Of a stretch of 31,074 nt of DNA, positions 14,833 to 22,061 are shown in pieces. The notes under the pieces are model-generated. The model was given only the letters and a program-made list of their open reading frames with translations. It ran no database searches and was not told where the DNA came from. Source of the stretch: Thermoflexales bacterium. Its GTDB lineage: Bacteria > Chloroflexota > Anaerolineae > Fen-1058. Numbering within the stretch: position 1 is the stretch's first letter; the number at the start of each line of letters is the position of its first letter. Location of the stretch: positions 1 to 31,074 of the forward strand of contig JADGQE010000003.1 of NCBI GenBank assembly GCA_017882055.1, given 5' to 3'. Made by a program: the position numbers and the translations under genes.

Positions 14833-16581
14833 TCAATCGAAGTAGGCCAGATCGCGTCGCTCAGCCTGCCACAGCTCTTCAAACATCCGCGCAATTTCTT
14901 CGGGCGAGCAGACAGCGGCCGTCAGTGGATCGATTAACAGCGCGTGACGCGCCGCCTGCTTATCGCGATCGAGTATGGCTTTGACCATCAGCTCGTGCAC
15001 CGAGGTGTGCGCCAGATCGAGCGCGGCCATTTGCGGCGGCAGCGATCCGAAGTGAACGGGATGCAGGCCGGTGGCATTGACCAGCACCGGCACTTCGACG
15101 CAGCTGCCCTGCGGCAGGTTATCGATCAGACTCGTGTTCAGCACATTGCCGTGAATCACCTGCGGTTGATCAAGTTCGAGCGCTTCGGCAATATACGAAG
15201 CGTATTCTTCGCTGCGCTGCATGGTCAGCGGCGCGCGGCCTTCGAGAATCTCGCGGATCGAATCATCGCCGCCCTGTCGCCAGTCCGGCCAGTTATTGGC
15301 GTAGAAGCCGCTCTCGCCACGATAGCCGCCGCGCGCATAACGCTTGAGTAGATCAGGTCGCTTGCGGAAATAGGGCACGTACTCCGAGAGATGCCCGCTC
15401 GATTCAGTCACGAACGCGCCGAAGTGACGCATGATCTCAAAACGCACCGGATCGGCTTCGTACACTTCTGGATCTTTCATACGCTCCAGCAAATGCGGGT
15501 ACATGTCTTCACCCTGATGCGTCAACTCGGTAAACCACGCCAGGTGATTGATGCCCGCGCACTGCCAGCGCAGTTCGGCATACGGCACTTCGAGATAATC
15601 GGCCAGCTGCTGCGAAGTGCCCTGCACCGAATGACACACGCCCACCACTTGCAAGCGTGTCGCGCGCAGCGCCAGCAAGGTCAACGCTGACATGGGGTTG
15701 GTATAGTTCATGACGATCGCGCGCGGGCAAAGACGCTCGACGTCACGCACAATCTCCAGCCAGGCCGGGCCGGTCCGCAGCACTTTGAAAATTCCGCCGG
15801 GACCGATCGTATCGCCGATGCATTGATCGACGCCGTACTTCAGCGGGATGTCGTAATCGGGCCGGACGTTGCGCAGTCCGGCCACTTCGATCGAGTTGAT
15901 CACGTAATCGCAGCCGGGCAGCGCCTTCGATCGATCGGTGGTGACCTCGACCGTCCACTTGCGTCCCGACGCTTCGATCATTTTTTCGCCGATGCGGTGC
16001 GCCAGCTCCAGTCGCTGCGGGTCGATATCAACCAGCGCAAACGTGCCGGATTCAAGGCCGGGCGTTGCCAGCAGATCCGTCATCAACTGCCGCGCAAACA
16101 CCGTACTGCCCGCGCCGATGAGGGCAACTTTGATTGGACGAGAAAGAGCAGGAGAAAAGGAAACAAGGGCTGAGGAAACGGATGGGCCAATGGATGTAGA
16201 TGTAGTTACCTTCTCGCCCACGACATCCGACACGGAAATATCGAGTGCGCCCATCTCCAGCGTCAGAAAACGAATTTTGAGCGCGTGCTGGCCGGGCGAT
16301 AAACGCACGTTGTCCACGCGGATCGTCACCGCTACACCGGACGAGAGCGGCAGCGGTGCTGCGGGCGTGACACTATCACCGGATCGCGTCGAGCCATCCG
16401 GAAAAACGATCGTCAACGCCTCAGCTGCATAGACTTTCTTATCGACTTCCAACCCGACAAAGCGCGTGACCGATCCGTTGCCAATGGTGTTCCGCAGCGC
16501 GAACTCGACGCCGGCCGGTGAATTGACAAGGCTTGCTTTGACATACAATCGCTTGAGAATGAAGTTGGGGAGGGCAGGCAT
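14833..16581 (-). CDS. Glycoside hydrolase family 4 (alpha-galactosidase-like) with an extra N-terminal domain
   Basis: 582 residues. Residues ~149-582 are a GH4 enzyme: Rossmann motif 'VALIGAGSTVFARQLMTDLL' (G156-A-G-S159), 'YVINSIEVAG', 'MNYTNPM' (291-297), and the metal ligands C316 in 'GVCHSVQGTS' and H346 in 'GINHLAWFTE'. GH4 enzymes use NAD+ and a divalent metal, oxidising C3 and eliminating the glycoside; the motifs fit the MelA/alpha-galactosidase or galacturonidase branch. Residues 1-~125 are an additional beta-sandwich-like domain ('NFILKRLYVKASLVN', 'LSPGQHALKIRFLTLEMGAL') not part of usual ~430-residue GH4 proteins. ATG 16581 is chosen because AGGAG lies five bases upstream; the 17 further upstream codons are made of heptamer repeat. 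Confidence 0.9.
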   Translation of the reverse strand: MPALPNFILKRLYVKASLVNSPAGVEFALRNTIGNGSVTRFVGLEVDKKVYAAEALTIVFPDGSTRSGDSVTPAAPLPLSSGVAVTIRVDNVRLSPGQHALKIRFLTLEMGALDISVSDVVGEKVTTSTSIGPSVSSALVSFSPALSRPIKVALIGAGSTVFARQLMTDLLATPGLESGTFALVDIDPQRLELAHRIGEKMIEASGRKWTVEVTTDRSKALPGCDYVINSIEVAGLRNVRPDYDIPLKYGVDQCIGDTIGPGGIFKVLRTGPAWLEIVRDVERLCPRAIVMNYTNPMSALTLLALRATRLQVVGVCHSVQGTSQQLADYLEVPYAELRWQCAGINHLAWFTELTHQGEDMYPHLLERMKDPEVYEADPVRFEIMRHFGAFVTESSGHLSEYVPYFRKRPDLLKRYARGGYRGESGFYANNWPDWRQGGDDSIREILEGRAPLTMQRSEEYASYIAEALELDQPQVIHGNVLNTSLIDNLPQGSCVEVPVLVNATGLHPVHFGSLPPQMAALDLAHTSVHELMVKAILDRDKQAARHALLIDPLTAAVCSPEEIARMFEELWQAERRDLAYFD

Positions 16582-16582
16582 G

Positions 16583-16631
16583 GGAACTCCTGAATTTGGA
16601 ATCCAGAGTCTGGAATTTAGAATTTTGAGCA
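16583..16631. repeat. Heptamer tandem tract (TGGAATT type)
   Basis: Seven consecutive 7-bp units such as TGGAATT, TAGAATT and TGGAATC, immediately upstream of the GH4 start and including its ribosome-binding site. The false N-terminal extension of that gene is read from this tract. Confidence 0.8.
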
Positions 16632-16651
16632 TGAAAGATCAAACCGGCCAT

Positions 16652-16657
16652 ATTATA
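16652..16657 (-). promoter_or_regulatory. Candidate -10 box (TATAAT) for the GH4 gene
   Basis: A perfect TATAAT on the minus strand, 70 bp upstream of ATG 16581. No good -35 is found 16-18 bp upstream, so only the -10 is supported. The heptamer tract would then lie in the 5' leader. Confidence 0.4.
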
Positions 16658-16683
16658 CGCTCATTCATCTTATGCAGAAGACC

Positions 16684-16718
16684 GCGGCGCAGGATAAATT
16701 GGGTTTTTCCTGCGCCGC
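16684..16718. terminator. Hairpin after the TlpA-like gene (terminator candidate)
   Basis: GCGGCGCAGGA (16684-16694) and TCCTGCGCCGC (16708-16718) form a perfect 11-bp stem with a 13-nt loop, 27 bp after the tlpA-like stop. The loop contains the A/T-rich bases; no T-run follows the stem in the minus direction. It separates the cytochrome-maturation block from the GH4 gene. Confidence 0.6.
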
Positions 16719-16745
16719 ATCGGATCATCCCGCCAACTTCAAAAC

Positions 16746-17348
16746 TCAATTCGTCACGATCAACTTCATATATTCGTTCAATTGATCCGCCGTCATCTGG
16801 CCGACGTGGACCTTGGCAAGCGTGCCGTCCGAACGCACAAAGAACGAACTGGGCAGCCCCATGATGTTCCAGCTGGTGCTGATCGCGTCGTCGCTGTCCA
16901 TCAGCACATCGAACGTCATGTTAAACTTCGCGACAAAGCTGTGGATGTCATCCAGATTATCGAAGGCCGTCGAATCGATCGCCAAAACACGGAAGCCTTG
17001 GGCCTTGTTCCAGTTATACGCATCGACGATCAACGGCAGCTCTTCTTTGCACGGCCCGCACCACGTCGCCCAGAAATTGATCAGCACCGGATGCCCACGC
17101 AGATCGGACAACTTCACTGTGCGACCATCGAGTGTCGCCAGTTGAAAGTCGGGGACGACTTCGCCTTCTTTCGGCATGCGAGCGTTCGAGTTGACTGAGC
17201 CTGTGAGGCCAGGGGACGGTGCGGCCGGAGCGATGATCGCCGGTCGGATAATGAGCAGCGCACCGAATACGATCGCCAGCAACGAAGCAATCAACGGCAC
17301 GACGCTAATCCAGCGCGGACGAGATCGATGGACGGGAATGTCATTCAT
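16746..17348 (-). CDS. TlpA/ResA-like membrane-anchored thioredoxin
   Basis: 200 residues: one N-terminal membrane anchor (~14-36) and a thioredoxin domain exposed outside, with active site W-C97-G-P-C100 in 'VLINFWATWCGPCKEELP'. The cis-proline region is 'IMGLPSSFFV' (Pro in G-L-P). ResA/TlpA proteins reduce disulfides in apocytochrome CXXCH motifs, fed with electrons by CcdA. It starts two bases after the stop of the CcdA-like gene, so the two are almost certainly co-expressed and act as a pair. Another member of this family (CcmG type) is encoded at 24568-25149, hinting at division of labour. Confidence 0.93.
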   Translation of the reverse strand: MNDIPVHRSRPRWISVVPLIASLLAIVFGALLIIRPAIIAPAAPSPGLTGSVNSNARMPKEGEVVPDFQLATLDGRTVKLSDLRGHPVLINFWATWCGPCKEELPLIVDAYNWNKAQGFRVLAIDSTAFDNLDDIHSFVAKFNMTFDVLMDSDDAISTSWNIMGLPSSFFVRSDGTLAKVHVGQMTADQLNEYMKLIVTN

Positions 17349-17349
17349 C

Positions 17350-18126
17350 TTAATGAGTTTCAGCCGCCACTTGACTTACCACCCGCCCGCCGAGATAGCC
17401 CAAATAGGCAGGCACGAGTGGCAGCACGCAGGGCGACAAAAATGACAACAGACCCAAAATAAACGCCAGCGGCAGTGTAATATTCACGCCGGTATCGATT
17501 GTGCTCGTGTCGATAAATGTGCCCGCGCGCGAAGCTGCGGCTGCGAGTTGTGTCATTTGGCCGCTAAACAACAAGATACCCAGACCGATCAAGAACAAGC
17601 CCGTAACGATCTCAAAGGCACGCAGGTAACGCTTGAGCCGGCGCAGAATTCCGGTCGCCCGATCGACGAGCAAGCCCATGATCACAAACGGCAGACCAAG
17701 TCCCAGCGCATAAAACGCGGCCAGGATCATGGCCGCCGGAGCCTGCGCTTGACTCATGCCCATCGTAATAATGGCTCCGAACGTCGGCCCGATGCAGGGC
17801 GACCAACCGGCCGCGAAGAACACGCCCATCATCACCGATGAACCGTAGCTGGCTCCGCCGCTATACTGCCGGCGCGTGTCGTAGTTGAGAAACGGGATCT
17901 TGAATACGCCCAGTGTATGCAGTCCAAATATGACTACCACAATGCCGCCGATGCGGGTCAATACATCCTTCACAGCAAAGTCGGTCAAGAAGCCAAATAC
18001 GGCAATTCCGCCGAAGCCGAAGACGATGACGATCGATAGACCAAGCATAAACAACAGCGCGTGTACAAACGTCTGGAATCGCGCCGTGAAGGTGATGGGG
18101 TTATTTGGCACCGCTCGTAAAGCCAT
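17350..18126 (-). CDS. ccdA: CcdA/DsbD-like thiol-disulfide transporter with circularly permuted order
   Basis: 258 residues, six hydrophobic segments (~20-45, 57-78, 98-120, 132-154, 168-190, 214-245). CcdA passes electrons from cytoplasmic thioredoxin to TlpA/CcmG via two membrane cysteines. Both cysteine motifs are present, C111 in 'FFAAGWSPCIGPTFG' and C233 in 'LSFLSPCVLPLVPAYL', but the order is reversed: ordinary CcdA starts with the LSPCVLP helix and has (T/S)PCIGP in the middle. Here the protein starts at 'FQTFVHALLFMLGLS', normally helix 2, and helix 1 follows the normal C-terminus after a ~25-residue linker. ATG 18126 has GGAG eight bases upstream; an upstream in-frame start adds 15 unrelated residues. 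The permutation is read directly; function is inferred. Confidence 0.92.
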   Translation of the reverse strand: MALRAVPNNPITFTARFQTFVHALLFMLGLSIVIVFGFGGIAVFGFLTDFAVKDVLTRIGGIVVVIFGLHTLGVFKIPFLNYDTRRQYSGGASYGSSVMMGVFFAAGWSPCIGPTFGAIITMGMSQAQAPAAMILAAFYALGLGLPFVIMGLLVDRATGILRRLKRYLRAFEIVTGLFLIGLGILLFSGQMTQLAAAASRAGTFIDTSTIDTGVNITLPLAFILGLLSFLSPCVLPLVPAYLGYLGGRVVSQVAAETH

Positions 18127-18174
18127 GAGACGTTCTCCAATAATCAACCGTGCCGAAAGGTTACCAGCCAATCA

Positions 18175-18462
18175 TTACGAAAGGCTTTCCTGGTCAGGCG
18201 GCAACGTTGCAGCATATTTCTCGCGTAGTTCCGCCAGTGAATAGGTGGGTTCGCTTTTGGCGTGTTCGCTAATCTCGTCAAGATAAGCCATGAAAGATTC
18301 GTTGCGACTCAAAGCCAGCACCTCAAGCGCCAGATCGTCTTTAACATCCACCAATGCAAATGCCGGTTTGCCATCCTCGGTCAGGATAAGCACCCCGTCG
18401 CGCGCCAGCTGCGCCGCTTCACGCAATGTAAGAGGTGTTTTTTCCAATTCGACGATTGTCAT
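18175..18462 (-). CDS. Phd/YefM-type antitoxin-like protein, orphan
   Basis: 95 residues. The N-terminus 'MTIVELEKTPLTLREAAQLARDGVLILTEDGKPAFALVDVKDD' matches the Phd/YefM fold (DNA-binding N-terminus; 'G..v.it..GkP.a.lv'). The C-terminus 'SLAELREKYAATLPPDQ' resembles the flexible toxin-binding tail. ATG 18462 has AGGTGG five bases upstream. No toxin gene (PIN, RelE or Doc) is adjacent on either side: ccmD precedes and ccdA follows. It may regulate its own neighbours or be a leftover; unknown. Confidence 0.75.
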   Translation of the reverse strand: MTIVELEKTPLTLREAAQLARDGVLILTEDGKPAFALVDVKDDLALEVLALSRNESFMAYLDEISEHAKSEPTYSLAELREKYAATLPPDQESLS

Positions 18463-18492
18463 AGTTTCCACCTGCGTATGACATACTCACGC

Positions 18493-18663
18493 CTATAATT
18501 TGCCGCTCTTCTTCTTCTCAACCAGCATCCGCAGTGTCTCGACATCCTTCTCCAGGTTCTTCTGGCGCGACCGGATGCTAAACACATACAGGAACGTGAT
18601 CAACCAGAAGACGATGTAGGCCGGAATCAAAAATGAAACGATGTTGCTCATCTCAGGACTCAT
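18493..18663 (-). CDS. ccmD: CcmD-like small membrane protein
   Basis: 56 residues reading 'MSPEMSNIVSFLIPAYIVFW' then 'LITFLYVFSIRSRQKNLEKDVE', one N-terminal helix followed by a basic, coiled-coil tail ending 'LVEKKKSGKL'. Size, topology and position immediately after ccmC match CcmD, which holds holo-CcmE with CcmABC in the heme-release complex. ATG 18663 is preceded by GGGGAG at seven bases. An internal ATG (18651) is the only alternative start. Confidence 0.85.
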   Translation of the reverse strand: MSPEMSNIVSFLIPAYIVFWLITFLYVFSIRSRQKNLEKDVETLRMLVEKKKSGKL

Positions 18664-18686
18664 GGAAGGTCTCCCCTCTAACGATC

Positions 18687-18728
18687 TGAATACTGAATAC
18701 TGAATGCTGATTACTAATTACTAATTGA
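18687..18728. repeat. Heptamer tandem tract (TGAATAC type)
   Basis: Six consecutive 7-bp units: two exact TGAATAC copies grading through TGATTAC to TAATTAC. The tract lies between ccmC and ccmD and contains the ccmC stop codon (18714-18716), so the last four CcmC residues are repeat-encoded. Confidence 0.85.
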
Positions 18729-19418
18729 CATCACTTCTTGCTTCAGCTGTGCCACTTCATCCGAAGTACGTTCGACTTTGGCCCGCATTCGCACCAACAG
18801 GATATAGACCAACGTAAACGCCGCCAGCGAGATAAACATCGCCGGCTTCATATGGTCAGTCAGCGGTGAAAGATTTTGGCCGTCGAACAGATCGGGGTGG
18901 ATTGTGTTGAACCACTTCGTCGAGAAGTACGTGATCGGCACGCTGGCGAAACCGATAATGCCATAGACCGCGCTGAAGCGTGCGCGCCGCTGCGGGTCGT
19001 CAAGTGCGCCGCGCAGCATCAAGTAAGCCACATAAATGAACTCCGTGATGGCCGTCGTCGTCAAACGCGGATCCCACGTCCACCATGTATTCCACACCGG
19101 ACGCGCCCACAGCATCCCGGACAGCAACACCATGACCCCGAACACGACGCCGATCTCGACCGACGCCGAGGCGATGATGTCGTACTTGCGTTGCTCGCCG
19201 CGCCATAGATAGAGAAGGCTGCACACGAATGTAACGAACAGCGCCAGCCCCGCAATCCAGGCGATGCCCACGTGGAAATAAAAAATGCGCTGCACATCAC
19301 TGCCCGACAATACATCGGCCGTCGGCGCATAGCCAAAGGCAAAGTACGTCGCGACGGCGATGAAGATCGCCGTGATCACAATCAATGGCACAGTAATTCG
19401 ATCTCGTGTCTGCGACAT
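18714..19418 (-). CDS. ccmC: Heme exporter/heme-handling protein CcmC
   Basis: 234 residues, six transmembrane helices. The tryptophan-rich WWD signature is W112-W-T-W-D-P-R-L119, with external histidines in 'IFYFHVGIAW' (H49) and near 'LTDHMKPAMF'. CcmC loads heme onto CcmE at the outer face of the membrane. ATG 19418 is chosen because GGAGGAG lies eight bases upstream; the open frame extends nine codons further without a better site. The C-terminal tail 'LKQEVMSISN' is partly encoded by the heptamer tract. ccmD follows directly, as in other System I clusters. Confidence 0.95.
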   Translation of the reverse strand: MSQTRDRITVPLIVITAIFIAVATYFAFGYAPTADVLSGSDVQRIFYFHVGIAWIAGLALFVTFVCSLLYLWRGEQRKYDIIASASVEIGVVFGVMVLLSGMLWARPVWNTWWTWDPRLTTTAITEFIYVAYLMLRGALDDPQRRARFSAVYGIIGFASVPITYFSTKWFNTIHPDLFDGQNLSPLTDHMKPAMFISLAAFTLVYILLVRMRAKVERTSDEVAQLKQEVMSISN

Positions 19419-19478
19419 GCAACAATCTCCTCCCCTGATGTTCATCGGACAAGCCGGACGCTTGCCCTACCGGTAATT

Positions 19479-20372
19479 CTACCCCGATTTGCGATCTTCC
19501 AGCCACGTGATGCCGTGTCGCTTAACTTGCTCCAAAGCCGCCAGTAACTGCGCTTCCAATTCAGATCGGTCACTGTAGTACCATGTCAGCGACCTGGCCG
19601 CTGCGATAGGATTTTGTGCGGCTGACGGTGAGCCTTGCGCCTTCCAGACTAATTGTCCCAACGACATTTGCTGCCCGGCAATTGAAGATTTCGCAACGTC
19701 CAACGGATCGCGACTCCGCTTGCGCTGCAAGCGAACGTCAAACTCGAATCGATCCGGATCGAGGCTGTAGACCTGCCGGAATTCGATGAAAGCCAACCCG
19801 TCATCGGCCAGCGGCTTCACGAAGTAAGGATACGGATAATTCCACGCTAAGTGCTGCGTCTCCGATCGATATCCCAGCCGATCAAGTTCCGGCGCGATGA
19901 ATCGCTGCAAAGCCGATCGAAACTCTGCGCCTCGATGAGTCGGCATTTCCCATGGCTTCCTGGCTTGCGGATCTTCCAGCCACGGAATGCCGTAGCATTT
20001 CAATTGATCGACCACGTCAACCAGACTGGCTTGCAGGTCCTCAGCGCTGCCGGCCGCCCACCAGTGTTCAGATTGCGGGTAAATTCGCAGCTGATGAACG
20101 AACCACAACACGTGGCTCAACCGTCCGCCAAGCGCGCCGTCGTAGCCGCCGTAGAGACGCGGTTGAACGTCATGCGACCTGGCGCGAATCAAATTGACGG
20201 TGAACGCATCGCCCGTGCGAGTCCGTTGAAACTGAATGATGGCTTGTACATCATCGCCAGGACGCTTGCGCAGACCAAAGAGCATATTGCCTTCACGCAA
20301 GGCTGGATCGTATTCATAATCCTGCGCTTTCAAACGTGGCGCGGCAATTTTCAACAACGCTTCTTCAAACAT
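19479..20372 (-). CDS. Unknown protein made of two homologous halves (DUF4304-like)
   Basis: 297 residues without signal or membrane segments. The first half (~1-145) begins 'FEEALLKIAAPRLKAQDYEY' and ends 'VVDQLKCYGIPWLEDPQ'. The second (~150-297) begins 'FRSALQRFIAPELDRLGYRS' and ends 'ALEQVKRHGITWLEDRK'. Both contain an 'IQFQR'/'IEFRQ' strand followed by F-x-V-N or F-x-V-R, so it is an internal tandem duplication. The pattern recalls DUF4304 proteins (unknown function), but I am not certain. It sits between ccmB and ccmC, where no Ccm component is expected. ATG 20372 is used; GTG 20378 is possible. Confidence 0.7.
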   Translation of the reverse strand: MFEEALLKIAAPRLKAQDYEYDPALREGNMLFGLRKRPGDDVQAIIQFQRTRTGDAFTVNLIRARSHDVQPRLYGGYDGALGGRLSHVLWFVHQLRIYPQSEHWWAAGSAEDLQASLVDVVDQLKCYGIPWLEDPQARKPWEMPTHRGAEFRSALQRFIAPELDRLGYRSETQHLAWNYPYPYFVKPLADDGLAFIEFRQVYSLDPDRFEFDVRLQRKRSRDPLDVAKSSIAGQQMSLGQLVWKAQGSPSAAQNPIAAARSLTWYYSDRSELEAQLLAALEQVKRHGITWLEDRKSG

Positions 20373-20397
20373 AGTCACCCACTAATCGGCAGGATTT

Positions 20398-20610
20398 TCA
20401 CCACGAAGGCACCAAGACACTAAGCGAGTGTTTCTTAAAGCCTTGTTGCCCGTCATTCCCGCGTGCTTTTGGCGGGAATCCAGTCGCCCGGCCAGTGCTA
20501 ATTGCCCATCGTCACTCTGGATGCCCGACAAAAGCGTTCGGGCATGACAGAATCGACCATTTAAGAAACAGTCTCTAAGAAAACTTCGTGCCTTCGTGTC
20601 TTCGTGGTGA
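20398..20610. repeat. Nested inverted-repeat element between ccmB and the two-repeat protein
   Basis: Three nested pairs: outer TCACCACGAAG (20398-20408) with CTTCGTGGTGA (20600-20610); middle GTTTCTTAAA (20430-20439) with TTTAAGAAAC (20560-20569); inner hairpins GATTCCCGCC-type (20451-20482, 'GTCATTCCCGC...GCGGGAATCC') and 'GGATGCCCG...CGGGCATGAC' (20519-20548). The inner part resembles the widespread REP-like element with GTCATTCCCGC. The whole 213-bp stretch holds no gene. Confidence 0.7.
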
Positions 20611-20613
20611 GTT

Positions 20614-21285
20614 TTAGTCCTCGACCACAAAATCATACACCAGGAACGCTGCGCCGAGCATGATCAAATCGAATGCGATCAGCAGCCCGAACCAGTTGCT
20701 CCATTCAGCGAAATCACGGCCATCGAGTGCACCCGCCGTGCATTTCACAGCGGCCAACAGCGCCGGAATGGCGATCGGCAGCAGCAGCACCGGCAGCAGC
20801 ACTTCGCGCAGCCGCGTGTTGGCCGCCATCGTGGCGAGCAGCGTGCCGATGCCGCCATAGCCGACCGTCCCCAAAACGACAATCAAAATGATCAGCGGTT
20901 GAACGAACGGCAGATTGAAAAAGATCACAAACAGCGGCAGGATCACCGCTTCGACAATCATCATGAAAGCGATAATGCCCAGCGCCTTCCCGAAAAAGAT
21001 CGCGCTGCGATCGACCGGTGCGAGCAGCAAGGCATCGAAACTGCCGCGATCGATTTCGGCCGAAATCGATCGGCCCAGGCCCAGCATTCCGGCGAAGGCG
21101 ATCACCGACCACAACGCGCCCGGCGCGACCGTGCCGGCTTTGGTGACGCGCAGATCGAAGGCGAACGCAAAGAGCAAAATCACCAGCACCGAGAAGGCGC
21201 CCATGCTGAAGATCATTTCACGGCTGCGCAGCTCGGTGACCAAATCTTTGCGGACGATGATGAAAACCTTGCGCAGATAACTCAT
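20614..21285 (-). CDS. ccmB: Heme exporter membrane subunit CcmB
   Basis: 223 residues, six hydrophobic segments, with the CcmB hallmarks 'KVFIIVRKDLVTELRSREMI' at the start, 'LGLGRSISAEIDRGSFDALLLAPVDRSAIFFGK' in the middle and 'LLATMAANTRLREVLLPVLLLPIAIPALLAAV'. CcmB is the membrane part of the CcmAB ABC transporter that powers release of holo-CcmE from CcmCD. ATG 21285 overlaps the ccmA stop by four bases (ATGA), indicating coupled translation. Confidence 0.95.
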   Translation of the reverse strand: MSYLRKVFIIVRKDLVTELRSREMIFSMGAFSVLVILLFAFAFDLRVTKAGTVAPGALWSVIAFAGMLGLGRSISAEIDRGSFDALLLAPVDRSAIFFGKALGIIAFMMIVEAVILPLFVIFFNLPFVQPLIILIVVLGTVGYGGIGTLLATMAANTRLREVLLPVLLLPIAIPALLAAVKCTAGALDGRDFAEWSNWFGLLIAFDLIMLGAAFLVYDFVVED

Positions 21286-21977
21286 TGCGTCACCCGGCGG
21301 AATTCGGACCGGAAGGTCGCCACGTCTACATCGGCTGTCCGGGCATCATACACGATTTTGCCGCGCGCCAGCACCAGCGCGCGCTGGCACATCGCCCAGC
21401 CGCGGTCGAGATCGTGGATGGTCATCACCACCGTGCGTTGGCCGTCGTTGAGGCCGCGCAGCAATTCCTCCAATCGATCTGAGGCATGCGGATCGAGGCC
21501 GGTAAAGGGTTCATCCAGCAGCAATATCGAGGGATTATGCATCAAGGCGCGGGCAATCGCCAAACGCTGCTGCATGCCGCGCGAGAACGTGCGGGCGCGA
21601 TCGTGCCGCCGCTCAGACAAATCGACTTGCTCAAGCAGGTCGTCGATTCGCGCTTTGAGGTTCGGCACATCGTACATTTGGCCGAAGAAGCGCAGATTTT
21701 CTTCCGCCGTCAAATCACCATAGAGCAGCGGCAGATGCGAAAGTAAACCAATGTGACGGCGCGCATCGTCTGCGCCCCTGGGCAATAAATGTCCGGCAAT
21801 CGAAACCTGCCCGGAGGTGGGACGACTCAGCGTCGCCAATATACGCAGCAACGTCGTCTTACCGGCGCCGTTCGGCCCGACGATCGTCGTGAACTCGCCG
21901 GGCCGAATATCCAGGTCGATACTGCGCAGCGCCCACAACGGGCCGAATTGTTTGGAAAGAGATTTAGCTGTAATCAA
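21282..21977 (-). CDS. ccmA: CcmA-type ABC transporter ATP-binding protein
   Basis: 231 residues of an ABC ATPase: Walker A 'GPNGAGKTTLLRIL' (~34-47), signature 'FSRGMQQRLAIARAL' with a variant S-R-G-M-Q motif, Walker B 'SILLLDEPFTGLDPHA', H-loop 'MTIHD'. Gene order and overlap with ccmB identify it as CcmA, which drives the heme-export complex. The start is read as TTG 21977; no strong ribosome-binding site is seen, which is unusual next to its well-marked neighbours. Upstream within 25 bp starts a heptamer tract with a 12-bp hairpin. Confidence 0.93.
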   Translation of the reverse strand: MITAKSLSKQFGPLWALRSIDLDIRPGEFTTIVGPNGAGKTTLLRILATLSRPTSGQVSIAGHLLPRGADDARRHIGLLSHLPLLYGDLTAEENLRFFGQMYDVPNLKARIDDLLEQVDLSERRHDRARTFSRGMQQRLAIARALMHNPSILLLDEPFTGLDPHASDRLEELLRGLNDGQRTVVMTIHDLDRGWAMCQRALVLARGKIVYDARTADVDVATFRSEFRRVTQ

Positions 21978-21998
21978 TGAGGAGCAACCAAAATAATA

Positions 21999-22061
21999 CG
22001 TACTGCGTAATTCGTACTATTTTACGCAGTACGCAATACGCATTACTCATTACTATTTTGC
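21999..22061. repeat. Heptamer tandem tract with internal 12-bp hairpin (CGTACTG / CAGTACG)
   Basis: Eight to nine 7-bp units. The left ones read CGTACTG or CGTAATT, the right ones CAGTACG, CAATACG and CATTACT, so the tract is self-complementary: CGTACTGCGTAA (21999-22010) pairs with TTACGCAGTACG (22022-22033) across an 11-base loop. The stop codon of the diheme cytochrome gene (22043-22045) lies inside. Confidence 0.85.

Noticed and set aside
16582..16632. 17-residue N-terminal extension of the GH4 protein.
   Set aside because: It is encoded by a heptamer tract and lacks a ribosome-binding site, whereas AGGAG precedes ATG 16581.
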